Program-made: the position numbers and the translations under genes
Shown here: in pieces, positions 41,909 to 51,459 of the stretch
Layout of the letters: every line of letters starts with the position of its first letter
How positions within the stretch are numbered: position 1 is the first letter of the stretch
The notes under the pieces: generated by a model
Database searches by the model: none
Seen by the model: the letters and a program-made list of their open reading frames with translations, nothing else
Told to the model about the DNA's origin: nothing
Origin: Bacteroidia bacterium
GTDB taxonomy: Bacteria > Bacteroidota > Bacteroidia > Cytophagales > Cyclobacteriaceae
Length of the DNA: 64,000 bases
Assembly (NCBI GenBank): GCA_030426345.1
Contig: JAUHYU010000006.1
Span: forward strand, 32,690-96,689
Direction of reading: 5' to 3'

Positions 41909-42982
41909 TTAATGCCCGTAATCCATATGGTCTATTTTTCCTCCCATAAGCCTTTTTTGAACTATGAGATACACAAACAACAGTATGAAACCAACAACAA
42001 ACCAATTTAAAGCAATTGACAATCCGTATTCGTGGGCGGCAGTGTTATAAATGGTTAGTGGTCCGTTGATGCTATTTGTAGATGGCAAGATGACTGGAAA
42101 TATGGAAGCCAAAGTCGATGTGATTCCTCCGACAATGATTAATGATGACAATATAAAGCCGTAGATATCCTTTTTTATTTTTTTAATAAAAAACAACCCG
42201 AAGACTCCTGAGAAGTAGATAACCGTAAAGATCAAAAGCCATGGTTTTTCCATGAAATTATCCAAAGCATCCGGATTAATCATGAGCCAAAGAGATAAAG
42301 AAAATATCGTTAGCAGAGATAGCGCAATATTTAATTTGAATATGACGGATTTGAGTTGAAGGTTTATGCTTGAGTTTGTCTTCAAGATAATCCAATTGGC
42401 CCCATGTATGGCAAGAGTGACAACAGTAATCAGACCTATCACTATTGTAAACCAATCAATCACTCCCGGTGTGCCGCTCAATGGGCTAAAGGTAGAATCC
42501 CAAAGTGGCAAGAAAAAGTAATGCGCCTCGTGAACTGAAATGCCATTTGAGGTACTTCCTAAATTAACTCCTCTGACGATATTGCCCAGAGCGATGCCAA
42601 AAAATAGGGCTAAAAACAAGCTGGAAATGCCAAAGGATTTATCCCAAATGGCTTTCCACATTTGATAATTAAATTGACTTCTAAACTCCAGACCAATAGC
42701 CCTGAAAATAATCAACCACAAAACGATGATGAGTGGCAAGTAGAACCCGCTAAAAACTGAGGCGTAAAAGGTAGGAAAAGCCATGAAAAGCATTCCTCCC
42801 GCAGCTACAAGCCAAACTTCATTCGAATCCCAAAATAGGCCCGCAGATTTGGCAATTACTTCTTTATCCTTTTCTGATTTTGCAAAAAACAAGTGGATGA
42901 TGCCGGCACCAAAATCATATCCATCAAGGATAAAAAACACCACCAAAACCATGGCAATCATTGTGTACCAAAATACTTCCAT
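41909..42982 (-). CDS. cydB: Cytochrome bd oxidase subunit II
   Basis: 357 aa with about nine membrane segments. The N-terminal ILDGYDFGAGIIHLF is the CydB signature, followed by GLFWDSNEVWLVAAGGMLFMAFP and FRAIGLEFR. Together with CydA it forms the quinol:oxygen oxidoreductase in the inner membrane, which works at low oxygen without proton pumping. It follows cydA by 3 bases. Confidence 0.97.
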   Translation of the reverse strand: MEVFWYTMIAMVLVVFFILDGYDFGAGIIHLFFAKSEKDKEVIAKSAGLFWDSNEVWLVAAGGMLFMAFPTFYASVFSGFYLPLIIVLWLIIFRAIGLEFRSQFNYQMWKAIWDKSFGISSLFLALFFGIALGNIVRGVNLGSTSNGISVHEAHYFFLPLWDSTFSPLSGTPGVIDWFTIVIGLITVVTLAIHGANWIILKTNSSINLQLKSVIFKLNIALSLLTIFSLSLWLMINPDALDNFMEKPWLLIFTVIYFSGVFGLFFIKKIKKDIYGFILSSLIIVGGITSTLASIFPVILPSTNSINGPLTIYNTAAHEYGLSIALNWFVVGFILLFVYLIVQKRLMGGKIDHMDYGH

Positions 42983-42985
42983 AAC

Positions 42986-44317
42986 TTAATGCTTTTGAGG
43001 TTCTGGACCCTGATAAATCGTTTTTCCAACCAAAAGTAAAAATAACAAACCCAGCAATATGTACAGGCCAACAAAGCCCAGCAAGGTAAACAAGGTATTG
43101 CCGGACGAAACCGTCGGTGAAACCCCATCTACCGTTCTTAACAAGCCATAAACCAGATAAGGCTGCCTGCCCAATTCTGCCACATACCAGCCTGTAGTAT
43201 TGGCTATATAGGGAAATGGAAATAGAAACATGATCGTCCAAAGCAATGGCTTGAACGTGTATAATTTTTCCTTTCTAAGAAAAAACACTGCTAAAACCAT
43301 GATGCCAATAAAGATTGTTCCAAGTCCCACCATGATGTGGTAGGAATAATACAAAGCCGGAATATTGGTTGGCAATTCGTCCTCTTTGAATTGATCCATT
43401 CCCGGGATTTGCTTGTCCCATTCTCCATGCGTGAGAAAGCTGAGGATCTTAGGAACAGCAATTTTATTATCCAACTTTTTCTCCACCATGTCGGGCTGCC
43501 CAATCAACACGATTTCAGAACCCGCTTCTTCTGTTTCAAAAATTCCTTCCATTGCTGCAAAAGCTGCCGGCTGATATTTTGCGACATTTTTGGCATTCCA
43601 ATCTCCTGTGGGAAAGGCGACAAGCAAACTAGAAACCAAACCAAATATCACCCCGGTTTTCAAAAACAATTTACCATATTCAATATTTTTTTCGCTCAAT
43701 ATGTAGAATGCGCCTATGCTCGCAACTACAAAAGAAGAGGTGACCACTGAAGCGAATTGATTGTGCAAAAAAGCAGGTAAAAGCCATGGATTGCTGAACA
43801 GTGCTGAGAAATTTTTTAGTACAAATACGCCATTGTCCAATATTTCATATCCAACGGGATGTTGCATCCAGGCGTTCGTTGCCAAAATAAAATAGCCGCT
43901 AGCCCATGAACCTAAGAAAACCAGAAAACCTGTCAGGAAGTGAAGTTTTTGGCCCATGAGCTTTTCGCCAAAAATAAAAAGAGCCAAAAAAGAAGACTCT
44001 AAAAAGAAAGAGAATACACCCTCCATGGCCAATGTTTGGCCTATAATTCCACCTGTGAGTTCTGAGAATTTAGCCCAGTTGGTGCCAAATTGGAATTCCA
44101 TTGGAATCCCCGTGACCACGCCCATCGTGAAATTTATCGCAAATATCTTCATGAAGAATTTTGCAGAGTCATTGTGTTTTTCTTCTTTTTTCCTGAGGTA
44201 TTTCCATTTGAAAAAGACGATGATCAGCGATAGACCCATGGTCAGCTGTGGAAATAAATAATGAAAGGTGATAGTAAATGCAAATTGCAGCCTATCATAA
44301 AAAATCATGTCTTCCAT
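42986..44317 (-). CDS. cydA: Cytochrome bd oxidase subunit I
   Basis: 443 aa, short for the family, which indicates the short Q-loop form. Haem-binding regions are visible: RLQFAFTITFHYLFPQ with the haem ligand His, GIPMEFQFGTNW and LESSFLALFIFGEKLMG, and YSYHIMVGLGTIF with the Met-containing segment. GRQPYLVYGLLRT is the conserved C-terminal block. It carries the haems and oxidises quinol. No dedicated regulator is adjacent. Confidence 0.97.
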   Translation of the reverse strand: MEDMIFYDRLQFAFTITFHYLFPQLTMGLSLIIVFFKWKYLRKKEEKHNDSAKFFMKIFAINFTMGVVTGIPMEFQFGTNWAKFSELTGGIIGQTLAMEGVFSFFLESSFLALFIFGEKLMGQKLHFLTGFLVFLGSWASGYFILATNAWMQHPVGYEILDNGVFVLKNFSALFSNPWLLPAFLHNQFASVVTSSFVVASIGAFYILSEKNIEYGKLFLKTGVIFGLVSSLLVAFPTGDWNAKNVAKYQPAAFAAMEGIFETEEAGSEIVLIGQPDMVEKKLDNKIAVPKILSFLTHGEWDKQIPGMDQFKEDELPTNIPALYYSYHIMVGLGTIFIGIMVLAVFFLRKEKLYTFKPLLWTIMFLFPFPYIANTTGWYVAELGRQPYLVYGLLRTVDGVSPTVSSGNTLFTLLGFVGLYILLGLLFLLLVGKTIYQGPEPQKH

Positions 44318-44402
44318 ATGCTATGTTTTTGTAAAGCCTATTGAGAACAACACACTTCTTCAGAATTTAATAATTCTCTGCTGACCTAAATGTCTAATTT
44401 TC

Positions 44403-46412
44403 TCATTCAACCTTTGTTTTTTGCCAGTCAGCATCTTTGCGTTCATAGGTTGTTCCATCTTGATCCTGGCGATATAAGTTTCCATTTTGATCAGCATACA
44501 TATGAAATGGAGCTGATTCATTGTTATATTCTAAGATTATAGGTTTCATAGGATCATCTCTTTGGGCGTCTTCTGTTTTGATAATTCCTATTTTTCTGTT
44601 GTTATAGATATTTTTTGGGTCTATGGGTTTTTCACGTTTATTGTTGTCATTATTGAAAGTGACTGTTTCTGATCTATAACTGAGGGTTGAGTAAGACGCT
44701 TCATTGGGATCAATACTATTATAAACTCCACCTTCATACCCTCCGTATGGATACATTCCAGGATATCCGCCAAAACCATAGCCCATACCCGGATAACCCA
44801 TTCCATAGCCATAACCCATACCTGGGTAGCCCATTCCATAACCTGCAGAAACTGACACGGTAACATTAACTGGTTTTTTCTTGGCTCCATTGCCATAGGT
44901 TGTTGGTCTGGGAATATAGCGACTTCCATACCATGGCTTGTATTTATATCCTGTTCCATAATATACAACTCCATGGTAAAGAAAAGCCCCAGTATATCCT
45001 GCTGTATAGCCCAGATATACTATGTCAGAAGTAGCATCATAAACGGAGACAAACTTAAGATTGAATACCGGGCAGCTTGGTGGAATATTCTTAACTTCTT
45101 TTGGGAAAACATCAGCGACTTTCCATGGTCCTGAAGGATTGTCAGAAACAAACCAAACAGCCTGATCTACTGCGTAGTATGTCGAAGTGCTATCCTGTAG
45201 CACGCTTCCATTGGTATTTACACCATATTTTAGAGATGTTCCTTCTATTGCCTCAAATTGTGGGTCGCCATCAAATTCTAATTGCATGGTGGCTTTTGTT
45301 CGATCTACAATAGCAGTTTGCGGAATGGTATTATCAAGTGCGGCACTTATTGATTCAGGAGTGCCTGGTATACTCATGCGGATATGTGACACAGATGAAG
45401 TTGGGGGGATTTCTTTGAAAAAATCAGGGAGCTCTTCTGGAGCAACAAAGGCCCACGTGCCACGCTCCATGTTTTTAGTTTTATACCATCTTCCCGCGAT
45501 CAGTACATAATAGTAATCGGAATTGGCATCAAAAAGGATTTCATCATTTGAATTGGTGACATGAAGGAGGCTTTCATAAACTAAGGCAATCTCCGGTTCC
45601 CCGTTAGTTTGAATCAATTCAGCTGGATCTTTTGTGATAATTAGTTTAGGTGCAGTGTCCGGATCTCCATTTTGATTATTATCACTGCTGCCTAATTCCT
45701 TTGCTCCTTTTGCCAATTGCGAAATATAGGCAGGTGGAGTTTCTATTGATTTCCAAGTGCCTAACGGATCAGATGCGGTGTACCACCAATTACCTCCATA
45801 AAGGTAATATTGCTTATCGCTACTGCTTCTAATTAGGAATTGTGGTGTATTTACAATATACTGATACATTTCTGAACCATTGATATTGGCCAATATTGGG
45901 TCACCATCGATTGAAACCAATGCAGTTGGTGATTTCGAATAAATAATCTTTGGGGGATTGCTTTTTAGATTTTCGCTGTAAGCATTATTGATGCCGATGA
46001 CATTCAGGTTTTTATAAAATGATTTCAAGATGCTATTGAAATGCCAATTAGGTGCTGATTCAGCAATCATCTTTTGCAAACCCTGAATAGTTTCTGCAGT
46101 TGCATCAGGAAAACTGGCGTTTACCAATCGGATATCTTCAAAATTAACCTCATTATTTTTTACGTCCGTTTGGACCCGACACTCAAACCACATCGCCCCA
46201 AACACAGGCAAATTGTTATTGTCATGCATACTGAATGCAGCACGCGCATCTAAAATGTTATTAGTGAAATTTTCTGGTTCTGGAGCATAAATTGTCAGCA
46301 CATAGTCATCCTGTAGCTGAATCTGCTTGGGCCAATATGCCACGGAGTCTTGTGCCTTTGAAGCAATAGAAAATAATAAGAGCACAACAATCGTAAATAA
46401 CTTTTGCATCAT
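44403..46412 (-). CDS. Secreted protein with three W-Y repeats and a Gly/Tyr/Met-rich stretch
   Basis: 669 aa, signal peptide ending near IASKAQ (about 20). Three spaced repeats each end in a W-x-x-x-(D/N)-x-x-G-x-W pattern: WWYTASDPLGTWKSI (about 210), RWYKTKNMERGTWAFV (about 310) and VWFVSDNPSGPWKVA (about 425). After residue 500 come PWYGSRYIPRPTTYGNG and a low-complexity run of GYGMGYPGM units (about 525-560). The C-terminus ends in another short unit (FHMYADQNGNLYRQDQDG). No family was recognised. It resembles secreted Bacteroidota proteins with coat or matrix-like composition; enzymatic activity is not evident. Confidence 0.75.
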   Translation of the reverse strand: MMQKLFTIVVLLLFSIASKAQDSVAYWPKQIQLQDDYVLTIYAPEPENFTNNILDARAAFSMHDNNNLPVFGAMWFECRVQTDVKNNEVNFEDIRLVNASFPDATAETIQGLQKMIAESAPNWHFNSILKSFYKNLNVIGINNAYSENLKSNPPKIIYSKSPTALVSIDGDPILANINGSEMYQYIVNTPQFLIRSSSDKQYYLYGGNWWYTASDPLGTWKSIETPPAYISQLAKGAKELGSSDNNQNGDPDTAPKLIITKDPAELIQTNGEPEIALVYESLLHVTNSNDEILFDANSDYYYVLIAGRWYKTKNMERGTWAFVAPEELPDFFKEIPPTSSVSHIRMSIPGTPESISAALDNTIPQTAIVDRTKATMQLEFDGDPQFEAIEGTSLKYGVNTNGSVLQDSTSTYYAVDQAVWFVSDNPSGPWKVADVFPKEVKNIPPSCPVFNLKFVSVYDATSDIVYLGYTAGYTGAFLYHGVVYYGTGYKYKPWYGSRYIPRPTTYGNGAKKKPVNVTVSVSAGYGMGYPGMGYGYGMGYPGMGYGFGGYPGMYPYGGYEGGVYNSIDPNEASYSTLSYRSETVTFNNDNNKREKPIDPKNIYNNRKIGIIKTEDAQRDDPMKPIILEYNNESAPFHMYADQNGNLYRQDQDGTTYERKDADWQKTKVE

Positions 46413-46430
46413 CAGTTTTTAAATGAAATA

Positions 46431-46459
46431 CAAACTTAAAACAATTCTTTGAGGTGCAA
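46431..46459 (-). promoter_or_regulatory. Bacteroidota-type promoter of the W-Y repeat gene
   Basis: On the minus strand TTG (46459-46457) is followed after 18 bases by TAAGTTTG (46438-46431), fitting TAnnTTTG. It lies about 19 bases upstream of the start codon. Confidence 0.55.
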
Positions 46460-46526
46460 TGATTTTCTTGTTCAGTATATCTTATGAGTATATATTGTAT
46501 GTCAATTTTTGAATTGATAATACCAT

Positions 46527-49094
46527 TTACTCCACACTTTCCATCTGCGTTTTGAAGGCTTCAAAGTGTGGCTTTCCAGCCTCGGCAAAATGTGTGATCC
46601 CTTCTCTTTCTGCAATTTCTAAAAGTCGGTCATAGCTACCATCATATTTGGCGTTTACAGGGCTTCTTTTACATTTTAGATACATCAGGGGTAGTCTGGC
46701 CATCTCCACTCTTTCCAGCAGTTCCTTACTTTCTGCGACGCTCTCAGCCCTGTCAAATGTTTCATCTGCGGCCTGTATAAATCTATCCGAGAAGATCTTA
46801 TCCTCAGGAGTCAGCCCCAAATGGATATGTGTGTCTGGAGTGACCTGATCATGTAATAAGTCAAAATATTCTTGGACGAATTGGCCACTTCTTCCATAAT
46901 ATCCAAACATAAAATCATCAATTACCTCCTCGACATTGCTCTCATCGTTCCATAGTAGTTTTGAGAGCAAATAAGCCCGTAACTCTGCAAACTCACCGCC
47001 TCTGCTCTGGTAGGCCGCCTGCTCCATGATCCCGATGGATTTGTTTTCCAAAAAGGTTTTAATATTTGGCTGCAGCACGTTGAAATTGGGGTAGGGCATG
47101 ATGTAATGGCTGAAATTGACCACATAATCCCAAATATAAAGATGCGGTGAGATCGCCGACCACCCTTCCAGATCGGCCAGAAATTGGCGGTTCTCAGGAC
47201 AGCTTTTGAAGTCATGGGCAAAACAACATTCTATACTGCAAAAACGGATCACGACATTTTCTCTTGGCACGATATTTTTAGGCGGTTTTCTTGTGTATTG
47301 ATAGGCGAGTGTGCCAATATATTTGTTGGGAAATTCATCTTTGACCCTGTCAGCCACCTGATTGACAAACCAAACCATCACACCGGCTTCACTATCTTCT
47401 TCCTTGGCTATTTTCTGGCAGTTATTGCACTGACATGGATTTCTCCAGTCATTTTGCGAAACAGAATAAATCAGGTTGCTGGGGTTTTCGCGCATTTTCA
47501 CTTTCAATCGTGTTGTAATGATATCCAATACAGCGGGATTGGTAAGGCATAATTGTGCATTGTCATGGATTCTTTTTCCATCGATCAAGCTATAGTATTC
47601 CGGGTGTTCATTATAAAATTCAGTTGGCGGCATCAACGGAAAAAAAGTATGTACAGACCAATAACCTTCGATATCTCCATGTTGCTTACGAAAACCCATG
47701 GCTCCATTTATTTTATTGTGCGCTGCCCAAGTTGGATCAAAAGCCTCGTAGTAAAAATCGTTCCTTACCTGAAGTGTTGGCTTTTCATGATGATATAAAT
47801 AATCAAAACTATATTTTTCACGCCTGGGAACTACCGTTACTTCGGGTGTATACCAGCGAACTCCCAGGACATTTTCCAGAAATGAAAAAACGGCATACAT
47901 CGTTCCGCGCTGTTTACCACCGAGTAAGACAATATTGGCTCCTATGTTTTTATAAAAATAGGATTCATCCATTAACTCAGGATTTTTGAAATTACCTCCT
48001 AGTAATTCTTGGGAGTGTTTGTTATATCCAATGATCAATTTCTTGCCAGTGATTGGCATATCGTCATTTACTATTTCGAAGTTGGCCCCACTTATTTCCT
48101 TAAGGGATTTTTGCAGTTCGGCGGCTGCCCATTGCTCTGATTCTGAAGCGTCTGCCCCAAGAACGATCTGGTAATCGGTTTTTCCATTCTCAAAAAGGGA
48201 GTAGTCAATCCTTTTGCCTGAATGAAATTTAATCTCGTCTTTCCAAACTCGTTCGTCTTTGGTGTTAGCCTTTAACTTTAATAAATAGGGTTGATATGCT
48301 TGATTCATGGATTTTAGAGACATTTTAGCCTTCCTGTTCCACTCCCCCGACCAGATGGGGTGCGAGTTATTGTCATCAGAATATATTTCCAGTTTCACCT
48401 CATTGAACAGATTTTCACTGGCGGCTTCACTTAAGAAAAACCGCAATTCAGATTCGCCGCTTGGTAACGTGGCAACTTTGAAAAGAGATTTGTTTTTTGT
48501 AAAAATATCAATATTGAAAGGAAGAATTCTGGCGCAAAATCCCCAGCTATTTCCTCGTTCTTCTACTTTGATCAAGATTTTATTTATTCCTTTTTTGAAA
48601 TAGACAGGGATTAAATCTGAGTCGGGTGTGCAGGCACGTGCGCCGGGATAATCCCAAACTTCGGTGCCATTGATCCAAAGCTTTCCTCCATCATTCGATC
48701 CCAAGGAGAAAATATAAATCCCCTCTTCATCGCTATGGATTTCTTTGTAAGCATAGGCAGCGACATACGATCTTTTTGAAACGGCTTCGTCCAGATTTAT
48801 GATCGAATCTGGGTCATTATGATGAATCCATTTTAGTTTGGTGTTGCCCACTTTTACAGTTTGGCCAACCTTTACCTTTGGGTTAGTTTCTCCACCACTT
48901 TTCGCCAGAAAATCCTTTTCAAAGTCGGGTAGGTGGATGGATTCATTAGCACTTTCTTCAAGGGGCAAGGGGCCAAGAAGATTCCATCCTGTCATCCATT
49001 TGTGAAGTTGGACCTTATCTGCTTGTGCAAAAATCAGGTTTGGGGTTAAAAGGAGGACAACGATTTTGACTCTAAAAATGCCTTTAAAATCCAT
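46527..49094 (-). CDS. DUF4838 family secreted glycosidase-like protein
   Basis: 855 aa, signal peptide ending near NLIFAQ (about 24). An N-terminal PA14/CBM-like half (residues 60-200, YIFSLGSNDGGKLWINGTEV) precedes a GH67-type alpha/beta domain (about 305-420, QIVLGADASESEQWAAAELQ). DUF4838 proper follows (about 440-770), with YSVSQNDWRNPCQCNNCQ, YIGTLAYQYTRKPP and FCSIECCFAHDF. The family is believed to be glycan-active but without proven chemistry. The start codon and first codons (MDFKGIF) lie within a minus-strand copy of the dispersed motif. It is the last gene of the 58.1-46.5 kb run. Confidence 0.88.
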   Translation of the reverse strand: MDFKGIFRVKIVVLLLTPNLIFAQADKVQLHKWMTGWNLLGPLPLEESANESIHLPDFEKDFLAKSGGETNPKVKVGQTVKVGNTKLKWIHHNDPDSIINLDEAVSKRSYVAAYAYKEIHSDEEGIYIFSLGSNDGGKLWINGTEVWDYPGARACTPDSDLIPVYFKKGINKILIKVEERGNSWGFCARILPFNIDIFTKNKSLFKVATLPSGESELRFFLSEAASENLFNEVKLEIYSDDNNSHPIWSGEWNRKAKMSLKSMNQAYQPYLLKLKANTKDERVWKDEIKFHSGKRIDYSLFENGKTDYQIVLGADASESEQWAAAELQKSLKEISGANFEIVNDDMPITGKKLIIGYNKHSQELLGGNFKNPELMDESYFYKNIGANIVLLGGKQRGTMYAVFSFLENVLGVRWYTPEVTVVPRREKYSFDYLYHHEKPTLQVRNDFYYEAFDPTWAAHNKINGAMGFRKQHGDIEGYWSVHTFFPLMPPTEFYNEHPEYYSLIDGKRIHDNAQLCLTNPAVLDIITTRLKVKMRENPSNLIYSVSQNDWRNPCQCNNCQKIAKEEDSEAGVMVWFVNQVADRVKDEFPNKYIGTLAYQYTRKPPKNIVPRENVVIRFCSIECCFAHDFKSCPENRQFLADLEGWSAISPHLYIWDYVVNFSHYIMPYPNFNVLQPNIKTFLENKSIGIMEQAAYQSRGGEFAELRAYLLSKLLWNDESNVEEVIDDFMFGYYGRSGQFVQEYFDLLHDQVTPDTHIHLGLTPEDKIFSDRFIQAADETFDRAESVAESKELLERVEMARLPLMYLKCKRSPVNAKYDGSYDRLLEIAEREGITHFAEAGKPHFEAFKTQMESVE
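48306..48326 (+). repeat. Dispersed 21-bp motif copy, inside a gene
   Basis: 19 of 21 positions match; read by the DUF4838 gene as KMSLKSM. Confidence 0.8.
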
Positions 49095-49095
49095 G
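49075..49095 (-). repeat. Dispersed 21-bp motif copy covering a start codon
   Basis: 19 of 21 positions match on the minus strand. The ATG inside the motif is the DUF4838 start. Confidence 0.8.
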
Positions 49096-49191
49096 AGTAG
49101 TAAATTTTTGGGTGTGTTTATGGGTAAATATTTAATCTACTGATCCACACCTAACTTTAACTAGACGGGTGTGAAACAGAGATTGTCTCAA

Positions 49192-50208
49192 TTAATATTC
49201 ATAGTCTTTTTCCTTATAATCCGGCGCGACGTTTTCCATTTGGATCTCGCCACCATCTCCCGGCAAGGTGATCAATTTACCGCCAGGAGGATAGGCGTAT
49301 TTTGTAGCTTCTCCGCTAATGTATCCATACGCCAGCGTGATCTCACCTTTGTACTTGCCCCAATAATTATTATAGTGGTCGTGTCCACAGAATGTGGCTT
49401 CGATGTTTCCAACGTCCAGAAAGGTTTTATAAACAGACCCATCGTCTTCCTCATACCAAACTTTCTCTCCAACTTTGCCATACTTTTTGATGGACTTGTC
49501 ATCTTGTAAATATTGGTATTCGATCAATGGGATATGAAAGATGGAAATCGCTCTGGTGTCTTGACCAAACTTCTTCGCAGAGTTTTCTGACATATTCTTG
49601 TACCAATCTAACTGGTCTTGCTTTATGGATTTGTAGCCCTTTTTAGATCCCGAATCAAAGCCATATATCTGCCAAGCTGGTTTTTTCTGATCTGTATACG
49701 CTACGTTTACAACGTAATCGTATTTTTTTTTATACTCGTTGTCCACAGGGTGATTGCCGAGAATTCCCCACTTTGATACGGAAAAAACCTCTGCAATTTG
49801 ATCTCTGCCGAAACCTCCCTCAGGATCATGATTTCCAAATACATAAAGCCAAGGCCGCTCTAATCCGTCAAAAAAGTTAACGACAGATGCGCACAGTAAC
49901 GTGCCAAATGGCTTTTCCCCTGTCAGTAGATCACCTGTAATCGCGATCATGTCAGGATCGTAAGTATCTACCAATTGCTTGATCCGGCGAAAAGTAATGA
50001 TGTCTTTTTTCCATTTTCCTTCATCGGTACTACCAAGGTGCAAATCTGTCACTTGCAATATTTTGATAGGTGAAGATGATGATCTGGAAATTTCAATTTC
50101 GAATTTATCGTCAGCGAGCTGCTTGATATTTGTCTGTGCATTGGCATTGGCCATGAGCATTAACCCAAGAAAAAAAATGCTTAAATATTTAATTCTACTG
50201 TAATTCAT
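49192..50208 (-). CDS. Secreted calcineurin-like metallophosphoesterase
   Basis: 338 aa, signal peptide ending in NANAQ (about 25). All metallophosphatase motifs are present: LQVTDLHLGS (D-x-H), MIAITGDLLTG (GD), YVFGNHDPEG (GNHD), ISIFHIPLIEY and TFCGHDHYNN (GHDH). It should hydrolyse phosphate mono- or diesters with two metal ions in the periplasm. It lies within the catabolic run, 45 bases after the sialidase-like gene, so it may remove phosphate from the glycan or from released sugars. Confidence 0.95.
   Translation of the reverse strand: MNYSRIKYLSIFFLGLMLMANANAQTNIKQLADDKFEIEISRSSSSPIKILQVTDLHLGSTDEGKWKKDIITFRRIKQLVDTYDPDMIAITGDLLTGEKPFGTLLCASVVNFFDGLERPWLYVFGNHDPEGGFGRDQIAEVFSVSKWGILGNHPVDNEYKKKYDYVVNVAYTDQKKPAWQIYGFDSGSKKGYKSIKQDQLDWYKNMSENSAKKFGQDTRAISIFHIPLIEYQYLQDDKSIKKYGKVGEKVWYEEDDGSVYKTFLDVGNIEATFCGHDHYNNYWGKYKGEITLAYGYISGEATKYAYPPGGKLITLPGDGGEIQMENVAPDYKEKDYEY
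49624..49645 (+). repeat. Dispersed 21-bp motif copy, weaker, inside a gene
   Basis: ATGGATTT and the T-run match with a one-base slip in the centre; read by the gene as KKGYKSI. Confidence 0.5.
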
Positions 50209-50253
50209 GAATATTCTGTTGTTTTATAAAATGAATAAAAATGTATAATTGTG

Positions 50254-51450
50254 TTAAAAGGCAGTTGGCATCGTCAGCTTACCCAATTCTTTGATATTTA
50301 TTTTCAATACTTCGACGGACTGCTTTCCTCCCGAAAATGCAATCAATAAAAAGCCATCCTGCTCAATGACGTGTGGATAGTCGATGCGCCTGCCACCAAA
50401 AAGATAGCCCATTTTATTAAATATAATTCCATCTTCACTGATGGAAAGAGCTAGCGGATCGCGTTTTTCAGGGTTTGGATTGGAAATCAAAATATATTGG
50501 CCATTACTTAGTTGCAGGCCATTGAACTTCGAACTGGCATCTGGAAAATCAGTGCGTACCGGCCTGCTCCAGCTACGACCTAGATCGGTAGAGAATGCGC
50601 GGAAAAGGTAGCCACTTTTGGCATTGTCTCGAAACAAAGCCAGTAAATTTCCATCAGGGAGTACCCACCAGTAAGGTTCTTCGGGCAACAATTCACTTTC
50701 GTCAACACGCACAACTGAGTGACTTTCCCACTGATCGAAAGCTTTTATGCCTCCTGTAAGTATGAAGACATGCCGATCATACGATCTACGTGTCATCATC
50801 CATTCTCCGTTGGGCAACAATTTAGGGGGGAAATTATTGATTGTATTGTCATAAACTAGGCCAATATCCTCCCAAGTTTCTTTGTCAGGATCTAATTTAA
50901 AAGCCCTGAGTTCTAAGCTTTCTCCAAAAAATCCATCAGCTTCATCCAAAGAAACTAGTGCCAATAATTCACCTTCTCGCTGCCAGAATCCACGTGAAAT
51001 ATAGCGATTTCCTTTGTCTGTTCGGGTATTATAATATTCAGAATCTGGACTGGAGTTGGGAGGGTAGGGTGTCATGAATTTCTTTTCACTCCATGTCAAA
51101 CCATCCGTGCTTGTTGCATAGGCAACACGCTGGCCAACACGATCTTCCACCCCTGGGCCTTCACTCCACATGAGCCAATATTTATCTTCGTGAAACACCA
51201 GATAATTGTGCTGGTTTACTCCTTCTACTGCACGAACATCACTCACGATAACATGTTCACTGGGGATGCGTGGCAAATTGTTGAAGTCAATATCCTGCGG
51301 ATTGTCAGGAACCCAATCACCTTGAAGCATGATTGGAGAATCAGGATTGAGCTCAGGGTGAGGCGAATTCTTATCTACCGAGCTGCAACTCGACATGATT
51401 ATTAAACTAAAAAAGATAATTGAATTGAATTTTGATATGCTAGTGCTCAT
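50254..51450 (-). CDS. Sialidase-like (BNR propeller) lipoprotein
   Basis: 398 aa, lipoprotein signal (IIMSSC). The mature part reads as a six-bladed sialidase-type propeller with Asp-box-like units (STDGLTWSEKK, STDLGRSWSRP, ISEDGIIFNKM) and the blade strands YLVFHEDKYWLMWSEGPG and NLLALFRDNAKSGYLFR. The canonical Arg triad and Tyr nucleophile of sialidases cannot be confirmed by eye, so it may act on another sugar. It is separated by 9 bases from the Gfo/Idh gene, indicating co-transcription. Confidence 0.8.
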   Translation of the reverse strand: MSTSISKFNSIIFFSLIIMSSCSSVDKNSPHPELNPDSPIMLQGDWVPDNPQDIDFNNLPRIPSEHVIVSDVRAVEGVNQHNYLVFHEDKYWLMWSEGPGVEDRVGQRVAYATSTDGLTWSEKKFMTPYPPNSSPDSEYYNTRTDKGNRYISRGFWQREGELLALVSLDEADGFFGESLELRAFKLDPDKETWEDIGLVYDNTINNFPPKLLPNGEWMMTRRSYDRHVFILTGGIKAFDQWESHSVVRVDESELLPEEPYWWVLPDGNLLALFRDNAKSGYLFRAFSTDLGRSWSRPVRTDFPDASSKFNGLQLSNGQYILISNPNPEKRDPLALSISEDGIIFNKMGYLFGGRRIDYPHVIEQDGFLLIAFSGGKQSVEVLKINIKELGKLTMPTAF

Positions 51451-51459
51451 CTCTGATCA

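Noticed and set aside
39601-50208. The two metallophosphatases as recent duplicates
   Set aside because: Motifs differ (Asp-Asn against the full D-x-H, GNHD, GHDH set), and there is no close sequence match.
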